A DNA stretch of 64,000 nucleotides from Branchinecta lynchi (lineage: Eukaryota; Arthropoda; Branchiopoda; Anostraca; Branchinectidae): the NCBI GenBank assembly GCA_023053575.1, contig JAKZAP010000009.1:13683869-13747868 (forward strand), given 5' to 3'. Position 1 is the stretch's first letter. Each line of letters starts with the position of its first letter. The position numbers and the translations under genes are program-made. The notes beneath the pieces are model-generated. The model searched no databases and was not told where the DNA came from. It saw only the letters and a list, made by a program, of their open reading frames with translations. This document shows, piece after piece, positions 1 to 13,600 of this stretch.

Positions 1-504
1 ATTTAACAGTTTGCGTAACTGTTCAATTTCGAATAAGCATACAACAGGAGGCGACCTCGTTTTTACACTACCCTGTATTACGCCGTGAAAATGTTAAAAT
101 GAAATGTACATGCTGTCCTCTGGCTGTCCTAACCGTCAAGAGGCAAAATACGACTTTTTTCCAAAGTCATGTGTCCAAAAACAATTCAAATTTGTAAATT
201 TTCTTTCTTTTGAAGCTGCTTTGAAAGGGATTTCCTGGCTATTGACTTTGCTAACTCTACCTTTTTCATTGTTTTGTAAGGCAACTGAGGTAAGGTTAGA
301 ACAAGGGATCTTGTTTGAAAAGAAAAATATATTTAAAGTCCTAATCCAAACATTAAGCTTACCTTTTCTTAGTAATCGCATGCCACAGGTTTATTTTGAA
401 TTGAACACAATTACCGCATTGCTGTTTCGGCTCGAGAAAAAAACCAGGTCGAAAGTCTTCTTTTGTGGATGACGATATTTTCCAGGATTGATTAGCAAAG
501 AATT
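1..504. other. 5' flank, nothing assigned
   Basis: AT-rich sequence with overlapping short frames on both strands (104-472). I see no motif, repeat copy or splice pattern that supports a gene here. Confidence 0.4.
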
Positions 505-735
505 CTAAGACCTAATTGATAATTTTTGTATTTCTTCAGAGGTACCACACTGGTCTTGGTTTTTTAATTTATTTGTATTAGTAATAAACTGTTGGAGCAT
601 TAGATTGAAATTATTATTTTGACCCTTGGCTCCCTGTGCCATAACAGCTGTCTGGGATAATCGGCTGAGATTTAGTCCAGACATAGTTATTTCAAACCTA
701 GGAAATTTGGTCAGTTGGGCACCAGACTTATTGGA
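505..735 (-). CDS. Possible terminal exon of the divergent gene
   Basis: Minus-strand frame reading KSGAQLTKFPRFEITMSG and on to FNLMLQQFITNTNKLKNQ, ending in TAG at 505. Two possible acceptors exist: CAAATTTCCTAG, out of phase with the exon at 979-1315, and an in-phase AATAAG with a weak pyrimidine tract. Composition is protein-like but I recognise no family. Confidence 0.25.
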   Translation of the reverse strand, partial: SNKSGAQLTKFPRFEITMSGLNLSRLSQTAVMAQGAKGQNNNFNLMLQQFITNTNKLKNQDQCGTSEEIQKLSIRS

Positions 736-938
736 GAATTCCCCTCCAAAGGGGAATCCCCTGCACAGGTGAAAAAGAATCCCTTGTGGAGGAGATGGTG
801 TTTGGGGAAAAGTGCAGTTTTCCCAACTGCTCACACTTTTCCCCCAACACCATCTCCTCTACATGGGATTCTTTTTCACCTGTGCAGGGGATTCCCCTGT
901 GGAGGGGAATTCTCCAAAAAGTCTGGTGCTCAACTATT
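711..938. repeat. 228-bp near-perfect palindrome (long hairpin)
   Basis: Two arms of about 108 bases pair almost without gaps around a five-base loop (TTCCC, 820-824), flanked by GCAGTT / AACTGC. The arms contain GGAGAATTCCCCTCC, GCACAGGTGAAAAAGAATCC and GAGGAGATGGTG in opposite orientation. Only a few mismatches separate them, so the structure is young or maintained. If transcribed it would form a long double-stranded RNA. Confidence 0.85.
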
Positions 939-978
939 GGTGGGTTTCTTTTAATTTGCTCATTGTTTTGCGGTGGTT

Positions 979-1315
979 TTAAACATTATAGTGAAAGTAG
1001 GGATTGTTAGCACTGTGTATGTGGTAGAAATACCATTTTTTGTGGCCTGCTTTAACTAGAAATATTAAAGCAATATTTATTTCTCCAAAATGTAAACATT
1101 CAATTACCTTCAATTTAGTATGTTTGTCATATTGATTCCTTTTTAAGCCAAATAGATCATTCTGAAGGAAAGACTTCTCTGGAAGTTTGAAATCCTGTCT
1201 GAGGCTGGTTGGATACCCTCCTGTAGGCCTATAGCTAGAGTTAGGTTGTACTCGATACCTTTTGCCTGGAACTGGACAATACTTACATCTTTTTGCTGGA
1301 AATTGTCTCAGTGAC
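979..1315 (-). CDS. Possible exon of a divergent minus-strand gene
   Basis: Minus-strand frame with an ATG at about 1315 (MSLRQFPAKRCKYCPVPGK...) that reads protein-like, with a CxxC pair, up to AAATTGAAG|GTAATT, a good donor near 1109. The frame runs on to 979 without splicing. A following exon could be the minus-strand frame at 505-735, which ends in a stop. It lies head to head with OAT, about 300 bases away. Not recognised; coding status is uncertain, and the phases join only with a weak acceptor inside the palindrome. Confidence 0.3.
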
Positions 1316-1464
1316 ATCGATTCGCCTTTTTGACATGACAGAATGTCTTTCAAGGGGCAAATCAGGGGCAAATATAAGCAACAATGCCAGCCACCTTTTT
1401 TAAAAGGAAATACGCTGTTTCCTCCACAAAAATGAACACCTCCTATTTAAAGTATCGTATTTTG

Positions 1465-1477
1465 CTACTAGATGGCA
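1465..1477 (+). promoter_or_regulatory. CTCF-like site between OAT and the possible divergent gene
   Basis: CTACTAGATGGCA fits the animal CTCF core CCASYAGRKGGCR at 12 of 13 positions. It lies about 155 bases upstream of the OAT ATG. A single match of this quality can occur by chance. Confidence 0.3.
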
Positions 1478-1631
1478 CTGGAGTGGCAGTAATGCCGAAA
1501 GTTGTTGACTGTCGTAGCTCGTCGCTTTCCAGTTCAGTTTCAGTCAGTAAACAATACAACAGAAAAACTGCTCAAGACTTCAGGAAATTAAAACTAGTTC
1601 TTTTCCGGCTAAACTGACAAAGTTAATTGAG

Positions 1632-1672
1632 ATGTCAGGGCAAAAACTGAACCTGTTTTCGAGGAACTGCAG
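1632..1672 (+). CDS. OAT: OAT coding exon 1 (start codon, targeting peptide)
   Basis: ATG at 1632 opens 13 codons plus two bases, then CAG|GTAAGAG, a strong donor at 1673. The two bases (AG) are completed by the A at 2846, giving Arg. The joined N-terminus ([13 protein letters not shown] then [11 protein letters not shown]) is basic and hydroxylated like a mitochondrial presequence. Chosen because the exon 2 frame has no ATG before its upstream stop at 2778, and because the phases match exactly. An alternative first exon outside the window cannot be excluded. Confidence 0.6.
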
Positions 1673-4600
1673 GTAAGAGTGTCTTCCTTTCTTTTCATGT
1701 TTACTCTTTAAGTTTAATTGAGTTTTACAAACATGTTTGGTTTGGTCCGAATCTTGCCAAGGTCCTTCGTCCATTCTTGGACGGTGGTCAAAGTATTAAG
1801 GTTTAAAGAAAAGTGACCCATGGTCATTAACCAAACTTCAATATTTATTTAGGTAGGCTATCTAGGAGAGCATACAGAGATGTATAAGAGTTAAAGTTGA
1901 GAAGTCCCACTCCAGTGACTTCAGTCTGGAATCAAGAAGTCACAACTGGGGGGAGGAGAGGGAGGATGCCCCCTCCCAATGCTGTTGTCCAATCGGTAAA
2001 AAATAACCGAGTCGGTGCGACGCACCACAATTTTTCGTCTAAACAGTTTTTTTTCAAGAAAACAGTTGATTTTTCGTCAAAATAGTCGATTTTTCTTAAA
2101 ATCAGTTGATTTTTTCAAAACTGTCATTTTTTGTTGTTGAAAACAGTAGTTTTTTCTGCAGAAACAATGGGTAAAAATTGCCAGCCAGTCGGTAAATGCC
2201 TAATCACATTTTGGCTAGTGACGCTTCGGCCTTGCATACCTCACAGATAGAGGTTTAGGTTAACTGTCGGAAAAATTTCAAAATTGCATTTGTAGACCAG
2301 TCTTGTGTGGAGTCTTTTTGGATGTAGATGTTTTTGTTTAGTGTTATTTTCTTGTCATTTTGGCAGTGTCATTGTGACTTCTGACAGTTATTTTTTGTAA
2401 TAGCAACATGCTTTGAGCTTGCTGGTTTTTTTTTAAAACATAAATAAATAAACAGAAACATCCCTTTCAAGAAGACACTTGGATTCAGCTTGGTTCAGGA
2501 GAAACCTCCCAGGAAGGAAATTTATTCCGTACTGGGTGGTGTTGATTGTACTGTGTGGCTATTGCAGGGCTAGTGTGGATTACTTGGAGGGCTGCAGACT
2601 GTAGCCTATTTCACTTAGCCTAGCCTATTTTATTTATACTAATTGTGGAAAGATCTGGATGACAGGCAACAGTAGCCTAGCATGGGCAACTGAGCAAAAT
2701 TTTTTTTACAAGAGAGCAGCTAAAGCCATCTCTATTATGTGATTCCAGTGATTGTTTGTGATTATCCTTCTAACCTGTAGAGCCAGAGTTATTACAATGT
2801 TCGGGTGAAAAAGCAAGCCAGCTTATGCTATTATTTTTTTTTAAGAGCCTTTTCACAGTCTACAAGAGCTGATAAAGCTGCATCAGTAGCAACCCAGACC
2901 AATTCTTCTAACAGTTTGTCGGAGAAAATTTACAGAAGAGAAGATAAATATGGAGCCCATAACTACCACCCAATTCCTGTGGCACTTTGCAAAGCAAAAG
3001 GTAATTGACTGTTTATACTTGTTTTTTGTCAGTCAAAAGTTAGCCAAAGCAGACTGAATCAGTCTGTCACAAATCCTTGATGTTGATATGCCAAATGCTG
3101 GCACGCCTGTAATGCTGGGTATTCTGATCCAGCAAATATTGATTATTTAAGTGAAATTCAGGAACAACCACTTAAAAATACCTTTGTAGGTTAGGATGCC
3201 CAGCATTTGGTGGAGGCTACCCTAACCTGTGGGTATACTCACGGTTTGGCATTGACTATCCAGAAATCAGGGATTTGTTGTAGACTAGACTGAATGAACA
3301 ATTTGACCGGTAAATTCGGAATACTGCATCTGAAAGTGAAAGACTGATACTTAGTATGGAACACTTTTCTTATGAAGTGTGGCTTGGGCTTTTGTATGCA
3401 GCACCAGGGGGTTACTACTGTGGTAAACTTACAACGGATTCTTTACTGCTTGAAATTGCTGAAGGCATGGCCAGACACACTCATCATCTTTGAATGAGTG
3501 AGATCAGGTTTCATCATGAAATCTGTTTGACTTTTTTCAGTGAACAGCAAAGGAATGGTAGCCTAATCCTACAATACAAGCTTCCGGCATAGGATTTCCT
3601 GTTTTCTGATTATAGATATGTTTTATTGTGGGACACCATAGTTGTTTTCTCTTTTTCAAAAGTTCTGTACTTGCCCAGACCAATTTATGTCTCAGCTTCA
3701 GGCTGAAATAAAGAAGAGTAGAGGTATGCTTGTTTGAACATTCAACTTTGAATAGTGCCATTTTCATCTCCTTGCTGTGACAAAAGTCAGCTACCTGTAG
3801 CATCCTGACTGTAAGGTTTGCTGCATGTCAGTTACTACTGATGACTCTTACCAGTCAGCCAAAGTAGCCAATCAAGGGCTTCCGGGAATGCCTGAATAAT
3901 GCCCATGCACTGTTCAAAGTTAACTAACAATCGAAGAAACATATCTCTACTTTCTATTACTATTTATTTTTAGGTAGTGTATTTTGGCTAAATGTTAAAA
4001 TAAACACCCACTCAGGTCTGATAACTTGCATTTGAGGAACTATTATGACTCACCAACAATTATCACATTGGGTGGACGACCATGTCGCCCTTAAAAGGTA
4101 ACAAAAAACCTAAGAGGTGTACCTCTGATGTCTTTCTGATCGCCGTGATACTTACTGTGGCAGACTTTTGTTTCACTCCCTGGAACTTGTGGAAACGGTT
4201 ACACTTTTGTTTATTATCTTACTTTAGAACAGTGTTCGTGCACCTCCAGAGTCATAGCTTTTAAGACCTGTCAACCGATGGGGCACTGTCCAAAAATCTT
4301 CGCATTTACCTTTGGGATAGATATATTGTTGCTCTTTAATCTCACTAATAGTTCCAGGGAAGAATGTTCTTAGGTTGTCCATTTTTCTGAATCCCTTCCA
4401 GTGCCATTGACTGCTGTTTTGGTGTCCACTTGGGACCACCACTAGAAATTCACAATCTCGGGAGGACTGACGCGAATGCTGGGCATGGCTAGTCACGGCT
4501 TGAACTTTCATACCTGACCATAGGTCAGTCTTTTCCGGATGAAAAAGGCAACCCAGATGCAAGAGCAGCGTTTTCCCTTCTAAGTAGCTTACAGGTATTT

Positions 4601-7600
4601 CAGAGAAAACTCCAAACTTTTGAAAAGTTCGAGTAAAGGATGCTTTACCGTTTGGACTAGTTGAGGACCAGTACCCCCGCCCACCTCCCCATGAAAGATT
4701 TCTGCCCCTATTTTCCAAGGTGGGAATATGAACGCACGCCATTCGGGAAAGGCATCGGTAGCCAACCCCGCACCTCAACTACCCATTTTCATTTTTCTTT
4801 TATTAGGCGTTTCAAAACCACCACAACGTCTGTTTACACTCAGGTTTGGGTGTGGTTAGTTTGATTACACTGGCGGACTTTGAAGCCTCGCGCAGTGTTC
4901 TAAAAACATTTAGGTGGGATCGTTAGGGTCACCCTAATCCGGCGTTTGGGTCACCACTACCTTATAGTCCGACTGTTGGATCACAATAGATCGGTGTTTG
5001 GGTCACCCTAATCCAGCGTTTGGGTCACCATAACCTTACAGTCCGGCTGTTGGGTCAAAATAGTCCGGTGTTTGAGCCAACCTAGTCAGGCGTTCGGCTA
5101 CCTTCCCAAGGATAAGAATTTGCGGTTTACCTGTCGAGTTACCTCCATTCTGGTGGCATCTTTCCATTGCTTAAAATGGCTGAAATATCTTCAAGACTAT
5201 TTTTCTATAGGTGTGCATATGTGGGACGTGGAAGGCCGAAGGTATTATGATTTCCTTAGTGCCTATTCTGCTGTCAACCAAGGTCACTGCCACCCAAAGA
5301 TCATTAAAGCGTTGAAGGATCAGAGTGAGATTCTCACACTGACGTCTAGAGCTTTCTACTCGGACGTTCTAGGGGAGTACGAAGAGTTCGTAACGAAGAT
5401 GTTTGGCTATGATAAAGTGCTTCCGATGAATACAGGTAAGCCCGAGTCGTAATGTCGTTTTTAGCATTTAAAGTTAAACGGAATAGCTATAAAGAACCCT
5501 CTTCTTCAGTAGCATGGACCGCGGACAGCAAATGCTCCACTTCGGCCTCTTCTTCTTCTTTAGTCATTCAACCAGTGTTGCCGCCTGGCTGTCCGTTTCT
5601 GTTGGAGTCGTTACGTCCTCGTCTCTTCGTTAAACTGCTTCACTGACCTCGAGGGTGTAAGGAATTTGATGATTGCATAGAATATGTGGTGCTCTTCATC
5701 TTGTGAGATGATGCTTTTGAGAGGGTGGTTGTTGAGAGGTTAAGTTTAGCACTGTAGAGATTATCCTTAACACGTTCTTGGTAATTCCTGAAAGTTCTGC
5801 TTCTACATCCAAATATCAGAGCTCGTGAACGTCTTTACTTTGCGATTTTTTTCATTTGAACGCTATTAGCACATTAATTAAGATTGAGAGCCCCGAAAAA
5901 TGTTCACAAAAGCAAGGGTTTATGATTATCATGAGTCTTGTTGTTTATCCTTGATTTAAAAACCGCTTTAACTTGCCCTAGTTTTCTTTGTTTTTACCAA
6001 TCATCTGCTGAACTTTTCCAACTCTTGAGTTTTCATTCTTGTTTTGATAGTAAGTTTCACCAGTCGACCCGAAGAAGCGTTTCCAATACCGCCGAAGGAG
6101 AAATCCCGTATTGAAAATGTTTTCTACATCTTAGTTGCGTTTTTGCAGATACTTGGTATCTGTCACCACGGTAACTGGATCTTCGATAAGCCGTTTTTGC
6201 AGTTGTCGTGGTATCTGATACTCGGTTGCTCTGCAAAAACGACTATTGCCAAAATCGCACTTTTCGAAGTCATCCCAAAAGAAATTATGATCTTCAGTCA
6301 CATCACTAAGTGCCAAACTTCTTTCCCACCAATTTGACAAAAATTGATGAAAATGACATGACTTTTTCAGATACCACGATCAGTTACAACGGTCGGACCG
6401 TGGTATCTGGATATCTGTTACAACGACAACTGGCCTGACACCACAATAACTGCAAGAACGACTTTAGACCGTGGTATCAGATACCATGGTATCTGCAAAA
6501 ACGCAACTCTTGTTTTAAAATTGGAGAAAATCTGGCCCGGAAATTTATTTTGTTCTTATCATTTGTACTGTCTTAGTGTAGTATTATATGAAGTGAGTGA
6601 AGTATCTTTGAACGTCTGCCATTTGGCCTCGAGTCCAAAATTTAAAGTTGTGGTAAACGGAATTTGATCTCGAACTTAACTTGAAAACCCATCACCTATC
6701 CGGACTATGAGTTGAGGATCCTGGCCAGTTTGTGGTAACCACGTGAATACTGAATAATTGACATATTTGCCAAATGATTTACACACGCCTTCTAATCTAC
6801 TTTCTTGGAATGTTTTGTAATGAAAAGTCGAACGGCTGTAAGATAAGGAATATAAATCCCCTAATAAAAGTAACAACTGACCAGTGGGAAAAAGGGCGTG
6901 AGTTCTTATCGCAGCTTAAAAAACTTCGCGCTTTGTCGTAAGACGATTCGTTGATCAGGGACTACTGGGTATATTGCCATTGAACCGGCATTCTCCTTTA
7001 TTTTGTTGTGTTTTCCTCTGTTCTGACTCGCAGTCGGAAAAGGGGAGTGAGTTCTTATCGCAGCTTAAAAAACTTCGCGCTTTGTCATAAGACTATTTGT
7101 TGATCAGGGACTACTGGGTCCAATGCCGCTGAACCGACATTCTCCTATGTCTATGCCTTATCTTCTGCTTCCAGTGGTTTTGTTTTTATTTACAAAAGTT
7201 GAGGTTAGGCATGACATTCCGACATTCCGGATTCGACATTTCCGTTTTCATCAAGGCCGATCCGGAAGTTGAAGCCAGTCCAGAAGTACCGGATATGTTG
7301 GACCCCTCTCACCAACGCCAGAAATGCCTCATAACAGTGGTGTTTGAAGTTCAATCCCATATCTTATAAAGTCGCCGAGTCGATCGGCTTTCCACAGCTA
7401 AATTTTTTCTTTTGAAAGGGTGCCTTATCATCTGCTTCCAGTGGTTTTGTTTTATTTACATAAGTTGAGGTTAGGCATGACATTTCGACATTCCGGATTC
7501 GACATTTCCGTTTTCATCAAGGCCGATCCGGAAGTTGAAGCCAGTCCAGAAGTACCGGATATGTTGGACCCCTCTCGCCAACGCCAGAAATGCCAGAATA

Positions 7601-10600
7601 CTCTTGATGACTAACTCTCCTTGCCGATGCAAAATCGCCGTGTACCTAGCGCAATTGCCAGAAGCAGGTTGACACGGCATTAGAGTTGTTGTGTTTGAGT
7701 CGTTAGTACTCGTTAGTGAGACGTTTTATCGTTGTTGGGGGTTGACCCCCCGCCCCCCCCCCCCCCCCCCGAAACACACAAAAATAGTAATTATTACAGG
7801 CTTTTCACTCTAATCTATGTCTTTTTTGTACTTTTTTGTCCGACCCGCAGGCAAAAACCCCATCCCGAAAGGCACCCCCCCCCCCCCCCGGAAAAAAATT
7901 ACTGGATAGGGGCCTGATCACTGGCGTGTTTAGGACTGAGTCATATAGAGTATCCAGATTAGCTTATGTACTTTCTCAAAAAGAAGTACGTTTGAGAGGC
8001 AAAAATAAATAAGCAACTGGTCGGGGTAGGCAAAAAAGGAGTGATTGGCAATTGCGTTTGGGGCGAAAAGGATATAATAATAGTAACATATTCGCAAATT
8101 GGATGGCAGGCCGTTAAGCCTCTACAAGGATGGCAGGCCATTAAAGGACACCTGAACAATGAAACCATACTTGAACACACCATGGAGAATGCATTTACAG
8201 ACATGGCCATTGAGAGCATTCTTCTCCTGAGCGTGAAGTTTTCAACATAGGGATGTTTGTTTCCGGAGGTTTGCACATGCAGACTCCAAGACAAAAAGCG
8301 CAATTCATTTAAATCTTGTACAGCGCTGGCCGGATTGTATTGGAATTTCTGCTACATATACGTTTGAGCTTAACTGGTTAAAAAATATTCCAGAAGAAGG
8401 GTTGATTGGAGACATTTGGTAATTTCTAAAATTGTTCGGTACTGAAATAAGGACAGATGCAAAAGGGAGCAAAAATCGTAGCTTGGAAACACTATTTCGT
8501 ATTTGGATGGGGTTTAATGCAGCCTGCAGGCAATGTTAACGGAAGTCATACAGTTAGGGATGATACTTGGTACTCTTCATTCAGGTGTCCTTTAAGCCAC
8601 TAGAAAGGGTACTTCTGGGAAATGTTGAAGATCAGCTGGATTAAGTATCAGCATTGTCATAAAAATCGGCAAAGGGTGGCTTTACTGTTCGGGAGGTTCA
8701 GGTGTCTAGTAATCTGAGAGAGAGAGACTTTATTTTAAAAACGACTTTCACAGCGCGTGGCGCCGAATTAGCGCTTCAGGTCAGGTAATTTATACACTTA
8801 TCAGATAAAAGCCGATCGTCAACGAAAGGCTGAGTCAACACAACAAAATAATACATAAATCACTGGTTAATAAGGTTTACAAACGCAGGTATGAAACTCT
8901 TCCTGTATCTCTCGTGGATTGGTGGGAGAGGTTGAAGGGTGGGGACTTTCTGGGAGTTGGGTCTTTGAGGTCGGGATCTTAAAGGTTGAAAAGGCGGGGG
9001 GAATAAATCTTGGAAACGCGGTTTTAGAGAGTGACGCCTGGACTTGGAGCGGATAGCAAAAATTTAAACAGAACTCGTGACCAATTAAGCGAAGGGTGTG
9101 ATTTCTCATCCTAGCCTGTTATTTGACATCCAAGAAATAATCTGGGCATGAATTTCGTGACTTGGCTCCACTACGGACACACCTGTTCGTAAATCGTTTT
9201 TTAGACGTTGCTCCTTCAACCCGTTCATAAAATCTGGGGAAGGATAAATCCATCTCCCGTTTTTAATTTGTTATGAACAACTATGAGAGAGGAGCGACTA
9301 ACGAAAACCGGTCGTAAAATCTACGGAGCGTTATCTTATGTCATTTGTTCCCTATTTTGTAAAGTACTTAAACAGATCGGAATTCTGAATTTGAACTGAC
9401 ATGCTCGTAATTATGTTTGTTATCGGATTGTATTTTAAAATTGTAAAATGTAAGTGACTATTTATGACTATGTTGACCATGTATGGCGATCTACCACTAT
9501 TTTTGTAAAAAGATAAAATGGAATTAAACGAATTAGAATTAAACGTCTTAAAAACCGGTCTTTTGAACGTAAAAAACCCGAATTACGAACAGGTGTGTCC
9601 GTAGTGGGGCCCGGGCGTCATTCTCATTATTACGAAAGAGTGGTTTTCTGGTGTTTAATAACTCTTCATTTGTGATGGACATGTAACATGTTGCGTCTAG
9701 ACGTGTTTACGATATCGTTCCTTAGGTAGGTACAGCACCTGTCGTGCAGGTCGAGGCACAAACATGTGTAAATATCATAAAATAACTTATTAATGCAGGT
9801 GTAAGTATCATAAAAGTAAGTATTGAACGTCCCGGTTGTAAACGCTGGGCAAACCAGGGGATCGAGAATTCTTATACGTGTCCAGTGCACTAGTGGTATA
9901 CGGTAAAATAATGTTCTTACTTAGCATCAGAGAGAAACAGTTCAGGCCATCTTTACTATGTGCAAAGTGAAAGCCTGAAAGCCTGTTGGTGCAATTTGAC
10001 TCTACATTTCCGCCTTGAGTAACGATTGAACTTAAATAACCAAGCCTCTCCGTATGATACCCCCCCCCCCCTCCCCTGTACTGCTTATATTTTTTATTTA
10101 TTCTGACAACAAACTTCTGGCTGATCTCTTCTTTAGATTGGCTTCGATGTCGATTCTGTCGGTCTAACGGGCACAACAAGCAGAACGAAAATCCGCTACG
10201 CAGTGGTGCCACTTTTTGTGATCCCAAAACGTACCTTAAAGGACCCCTCTGGCTTATTCTGCCTTTTATAATATACTTAGCTCTCAGATGGAATTATAAG
10301 CTTCTAAAATTCACACCTTTCGAAATCTTTGCGCTTTTTCGGCGTTGCCGAGTTTTCCCGTCACCCAACGAAAAGTTTGCCGGAATCTTCATTGTCCGCT
10401 GACAACTCTTTCACACATAAGAATGTGATAATCTTCTGTTGCTTACTTCTCTTATTTGCTTAGTTTTCCCACTTTTTAACCAAGCACGTTCAGTTTTCAA
10501 ATCTTTTGCGCCCAGTCGCCGCGTCGGAGAGCAGGAAGGCTGGACATAACAGACAAGCGCTAACAAGAGAGTCGCTAGTTTCAGGTAGAAAGTAATGGTA

Positions 10601-13600
10601 TTTTCGAAAACATTTTTTCTAATCCATTTCATAGGGAAAAGATCATTTCGAGTAAGAGTTGTGCTTAGGCAGTTTAGGTCTGGCTGAACTGAAGTACGAC
10701 TTGTTTAGTCCTGCCTACCGACAAGTAACGGTCACAAGATGGCGGAGGGGTGTCTGCGGCGAAATTCCAGATGTCCTGGGATTTTGGGGGGTTGATGAAG
10801 TTGCAAGATATGGAGGTGGTGTATGTATTTTTCGGAGAGAGTTTATTAAATTAAAAAAGAGCTCGACACTTTCGTGTCGGCAAGAGAAAGCAGGTCAGAA
10901 TGTGCTTCATAAAATTCTATCTGAGGACTCATTCGAGGGGTTGCTCACTTGGTGGGAACGTTACAGCTATTCTGAAAGTTAACATCCCCGCGTCTGTAAC
11001 AATACTTCTTAAAAAGACATATACATCAAAACTTAACACTTGTACAATAAACAGACTACATTTTACCAATCATCCGCTGAACTTTTCCAACTCTTGAGTT
11101 TTCATTCTTGTTTTGGTAGTAAGTTTCACCACTCGACTCGGAGAAGCGTCATCTGCTGAACTTTTCCAACTCTTGAGTTTTCATTCTTGTTTTGATAGTA
11201 AGTTTGACCAGTCGACTCGAAGAAGCGTTTCCAATACCGCCGAAGGAGAAATCCCGTATTGAAAATGTTTTCTACATCTTAGTTGCGTTTTTGCAAATAC
11301 CTGGTATCTGTTACCACGGTAACTGGATCTTCGATAAATCGTTTTTGCAGTTGTCGTGGTATCTGATACTCGGTTGCTCTGCAAAAACGACTATCCCAAT
11401 CACCCCAAAAGAAATTCTGATCTTCAGTCACATCACTAAGTGCCAAACTTCTTTCCCACTAATTTGACAAAAATTGATGAAAGTGACATGACTTTTTCAG
11501 ATACCACGATCAGTTACTACGGTCGGACCGTGGTATCTGAGTTGCATTCACAGTTGCAGTGAAAAGCTCTCAAATTACCGTCGCATAAACACTAAAAGGC
11601 TTTGGTTTGAGTCTCTATGGGAACGAGTCTTAAAGGGCCTGTCTTACGTATAATACTAAAGCAAACTATTTCCATAGTCACTCCATATATTTCGAAACCC
11701 GGAGAGCCCAATTTCGTACGGTACATTCCAACCCCTTTAACAAAACCACACTGATTTTCGCATTTGCCGTGTTTTGCCACCTTCGATGTGTATCACGCTG
11801 TCGACAATTGTCTGCGAGAAGTTTTTCCATCAGAAAAACCGGTTATGGAAAATGTTTCCCTGTTTTCGCTACAAGTCGACGGGTCTCGGAAAAGGCTTAA
11901 AACACCCAAAACCTTGGGTTATTTGTTGAAATCACAGCATAGTTTTAAAGTATTCAGATATTTTAAAATACTTTAAGTTGAAGAGTAAATAGTGCGAGGG
12001 GTCCTTTAAATGCCATTTTCAGCACAAAACTGTGATGGGCGCTAAACCCTTCCAAACTATCTATGATACTTTTCTTATCATTTTCCGTATCGCTTTATTC
12101 AGCCTTATGTGAGCCTCACCTGAACCGGTGTCGGCTTCGCTCGTACAACGTTCAATGCTGACCCGTTCAAGCTAAGATATATATAATACCTTATATGAAT
12201 AGTCCTGTTTTAGTTAAATTTAATATGTGATCTGTAATATCACGAATTTATAAATTGATTGATTGATTGATATGGTTTAAAAGGCAAAAGCATTGCTTTA
12301 CCAAAGAGTGAGGGTTTCTTCTGATGATGACCTTGTTGCTTGCTGCGAAATCGCCCACCGGTTGGTCCTGGTCAAACTTTAGATGTTTCCTGTTCGTTTT
12401 TGTTTTCGATTAGGGGTGGCTTATGTTTAATTAAAGGGCTTCATTCAAAACACATTCCTTCGGTCGAAATGGCGATTCAGTTTTACACCACACCGTTGAA
12501 CCGTCACACCGTCGAACAATATATAATAAAATAATGTTGTTATTTTTACATTGTTTTCTTTAAGTGTTTTAATATGTATATTTTATATATATTTTATGCA
12601 AAAAGTGGGTCATAAATAAAAAAAATACGCATTTCCTTTTCTTCGCCATCTCGATAACTTTATCAGAGATTACAACCCCTTTCGGTTGTTGTAGGATTTA
12701 AGCAGCCCCCTTGGTTTTGATGAGAAACAGGGAGATATCTGCACAACCGGTATTCAGACCTGTGAGCTCATCGGAGACGATGAGCTTCTTATTCGGTTCG
12801 CATCGAAAAGCGCCGAAGAAGGAGAATGGAAAATGGACGTGTTGCCGTTAGCGTGGATAATGTATCGTAGCTGACGTATCTGTTTTGTGCTTTGTTTGAG
12901 TATACGATTCTCATGCTAATGTTGTTCTCTTATGTTGTTGTTGTGTTGCAATGTTGTATTGCGTGTTGTCTTTTTTTTTCTCTCTTCTTTTCTGTTTTGT
13001 TTACTCCGTCTAGGTCCCCTCGGGCCAGTTTTGATGGGAAATAAATTTTTCCTATATTAATTCATTCATTCAGTTGAACTCGAGGAGTATTTATTACACG
13101 GGAAGTTTTGAATCTCCGGAATGGGAATGGACTGAACGATTAGAGACGTAGGGGTAATCAGTCGTGTAGCGTAGGTATAACAGGTCCTTTAAGTTTGTTC
13201 CTATAGACCACTCAACCAAATTGGCCACTAAGCTTGGCCCACACATCATATTTACCACACTACACCAACATCCAATCTGGCCCAAGTCCCACAAGAACTT
13301 TAAACACTATCGTATAGTAGAACTTCGGTCTCTCTCTTTCCGTAGTGAAGGGTTGCTCCAATTGGGCTCTGTCATTGTATCAAAAATATTGCACCCTTGG
13401 GTCTCATACGTTCAGTACAGTAAAGTTATGCCTCTTTGGACACTTCCAGTTGACTGAAAAGTTAGCTTGTTTTTATTACATCTGATATTTTTTTTACATC
13501 TGACATTTGAACCAGAGCTGCTGCGAGTCTAGCAAATCGGAGTCCGAGACAAGTCCGAGTCCTTTAAAAAGGTGTCTCGAGACGAGTCCAGAGTCCGAGT

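Noticed and set aside
4224..4778. 184-codon minus-strand frame in intron 2
   Set aside because: No domain, signal or homology-like motif; about one frame of this length is expected by chance in 64 kb on six frames.
7735..7917. Proline-rich frame across the C runs
   Set aside because: Low-complexity C tract inside a MITE, not coding.
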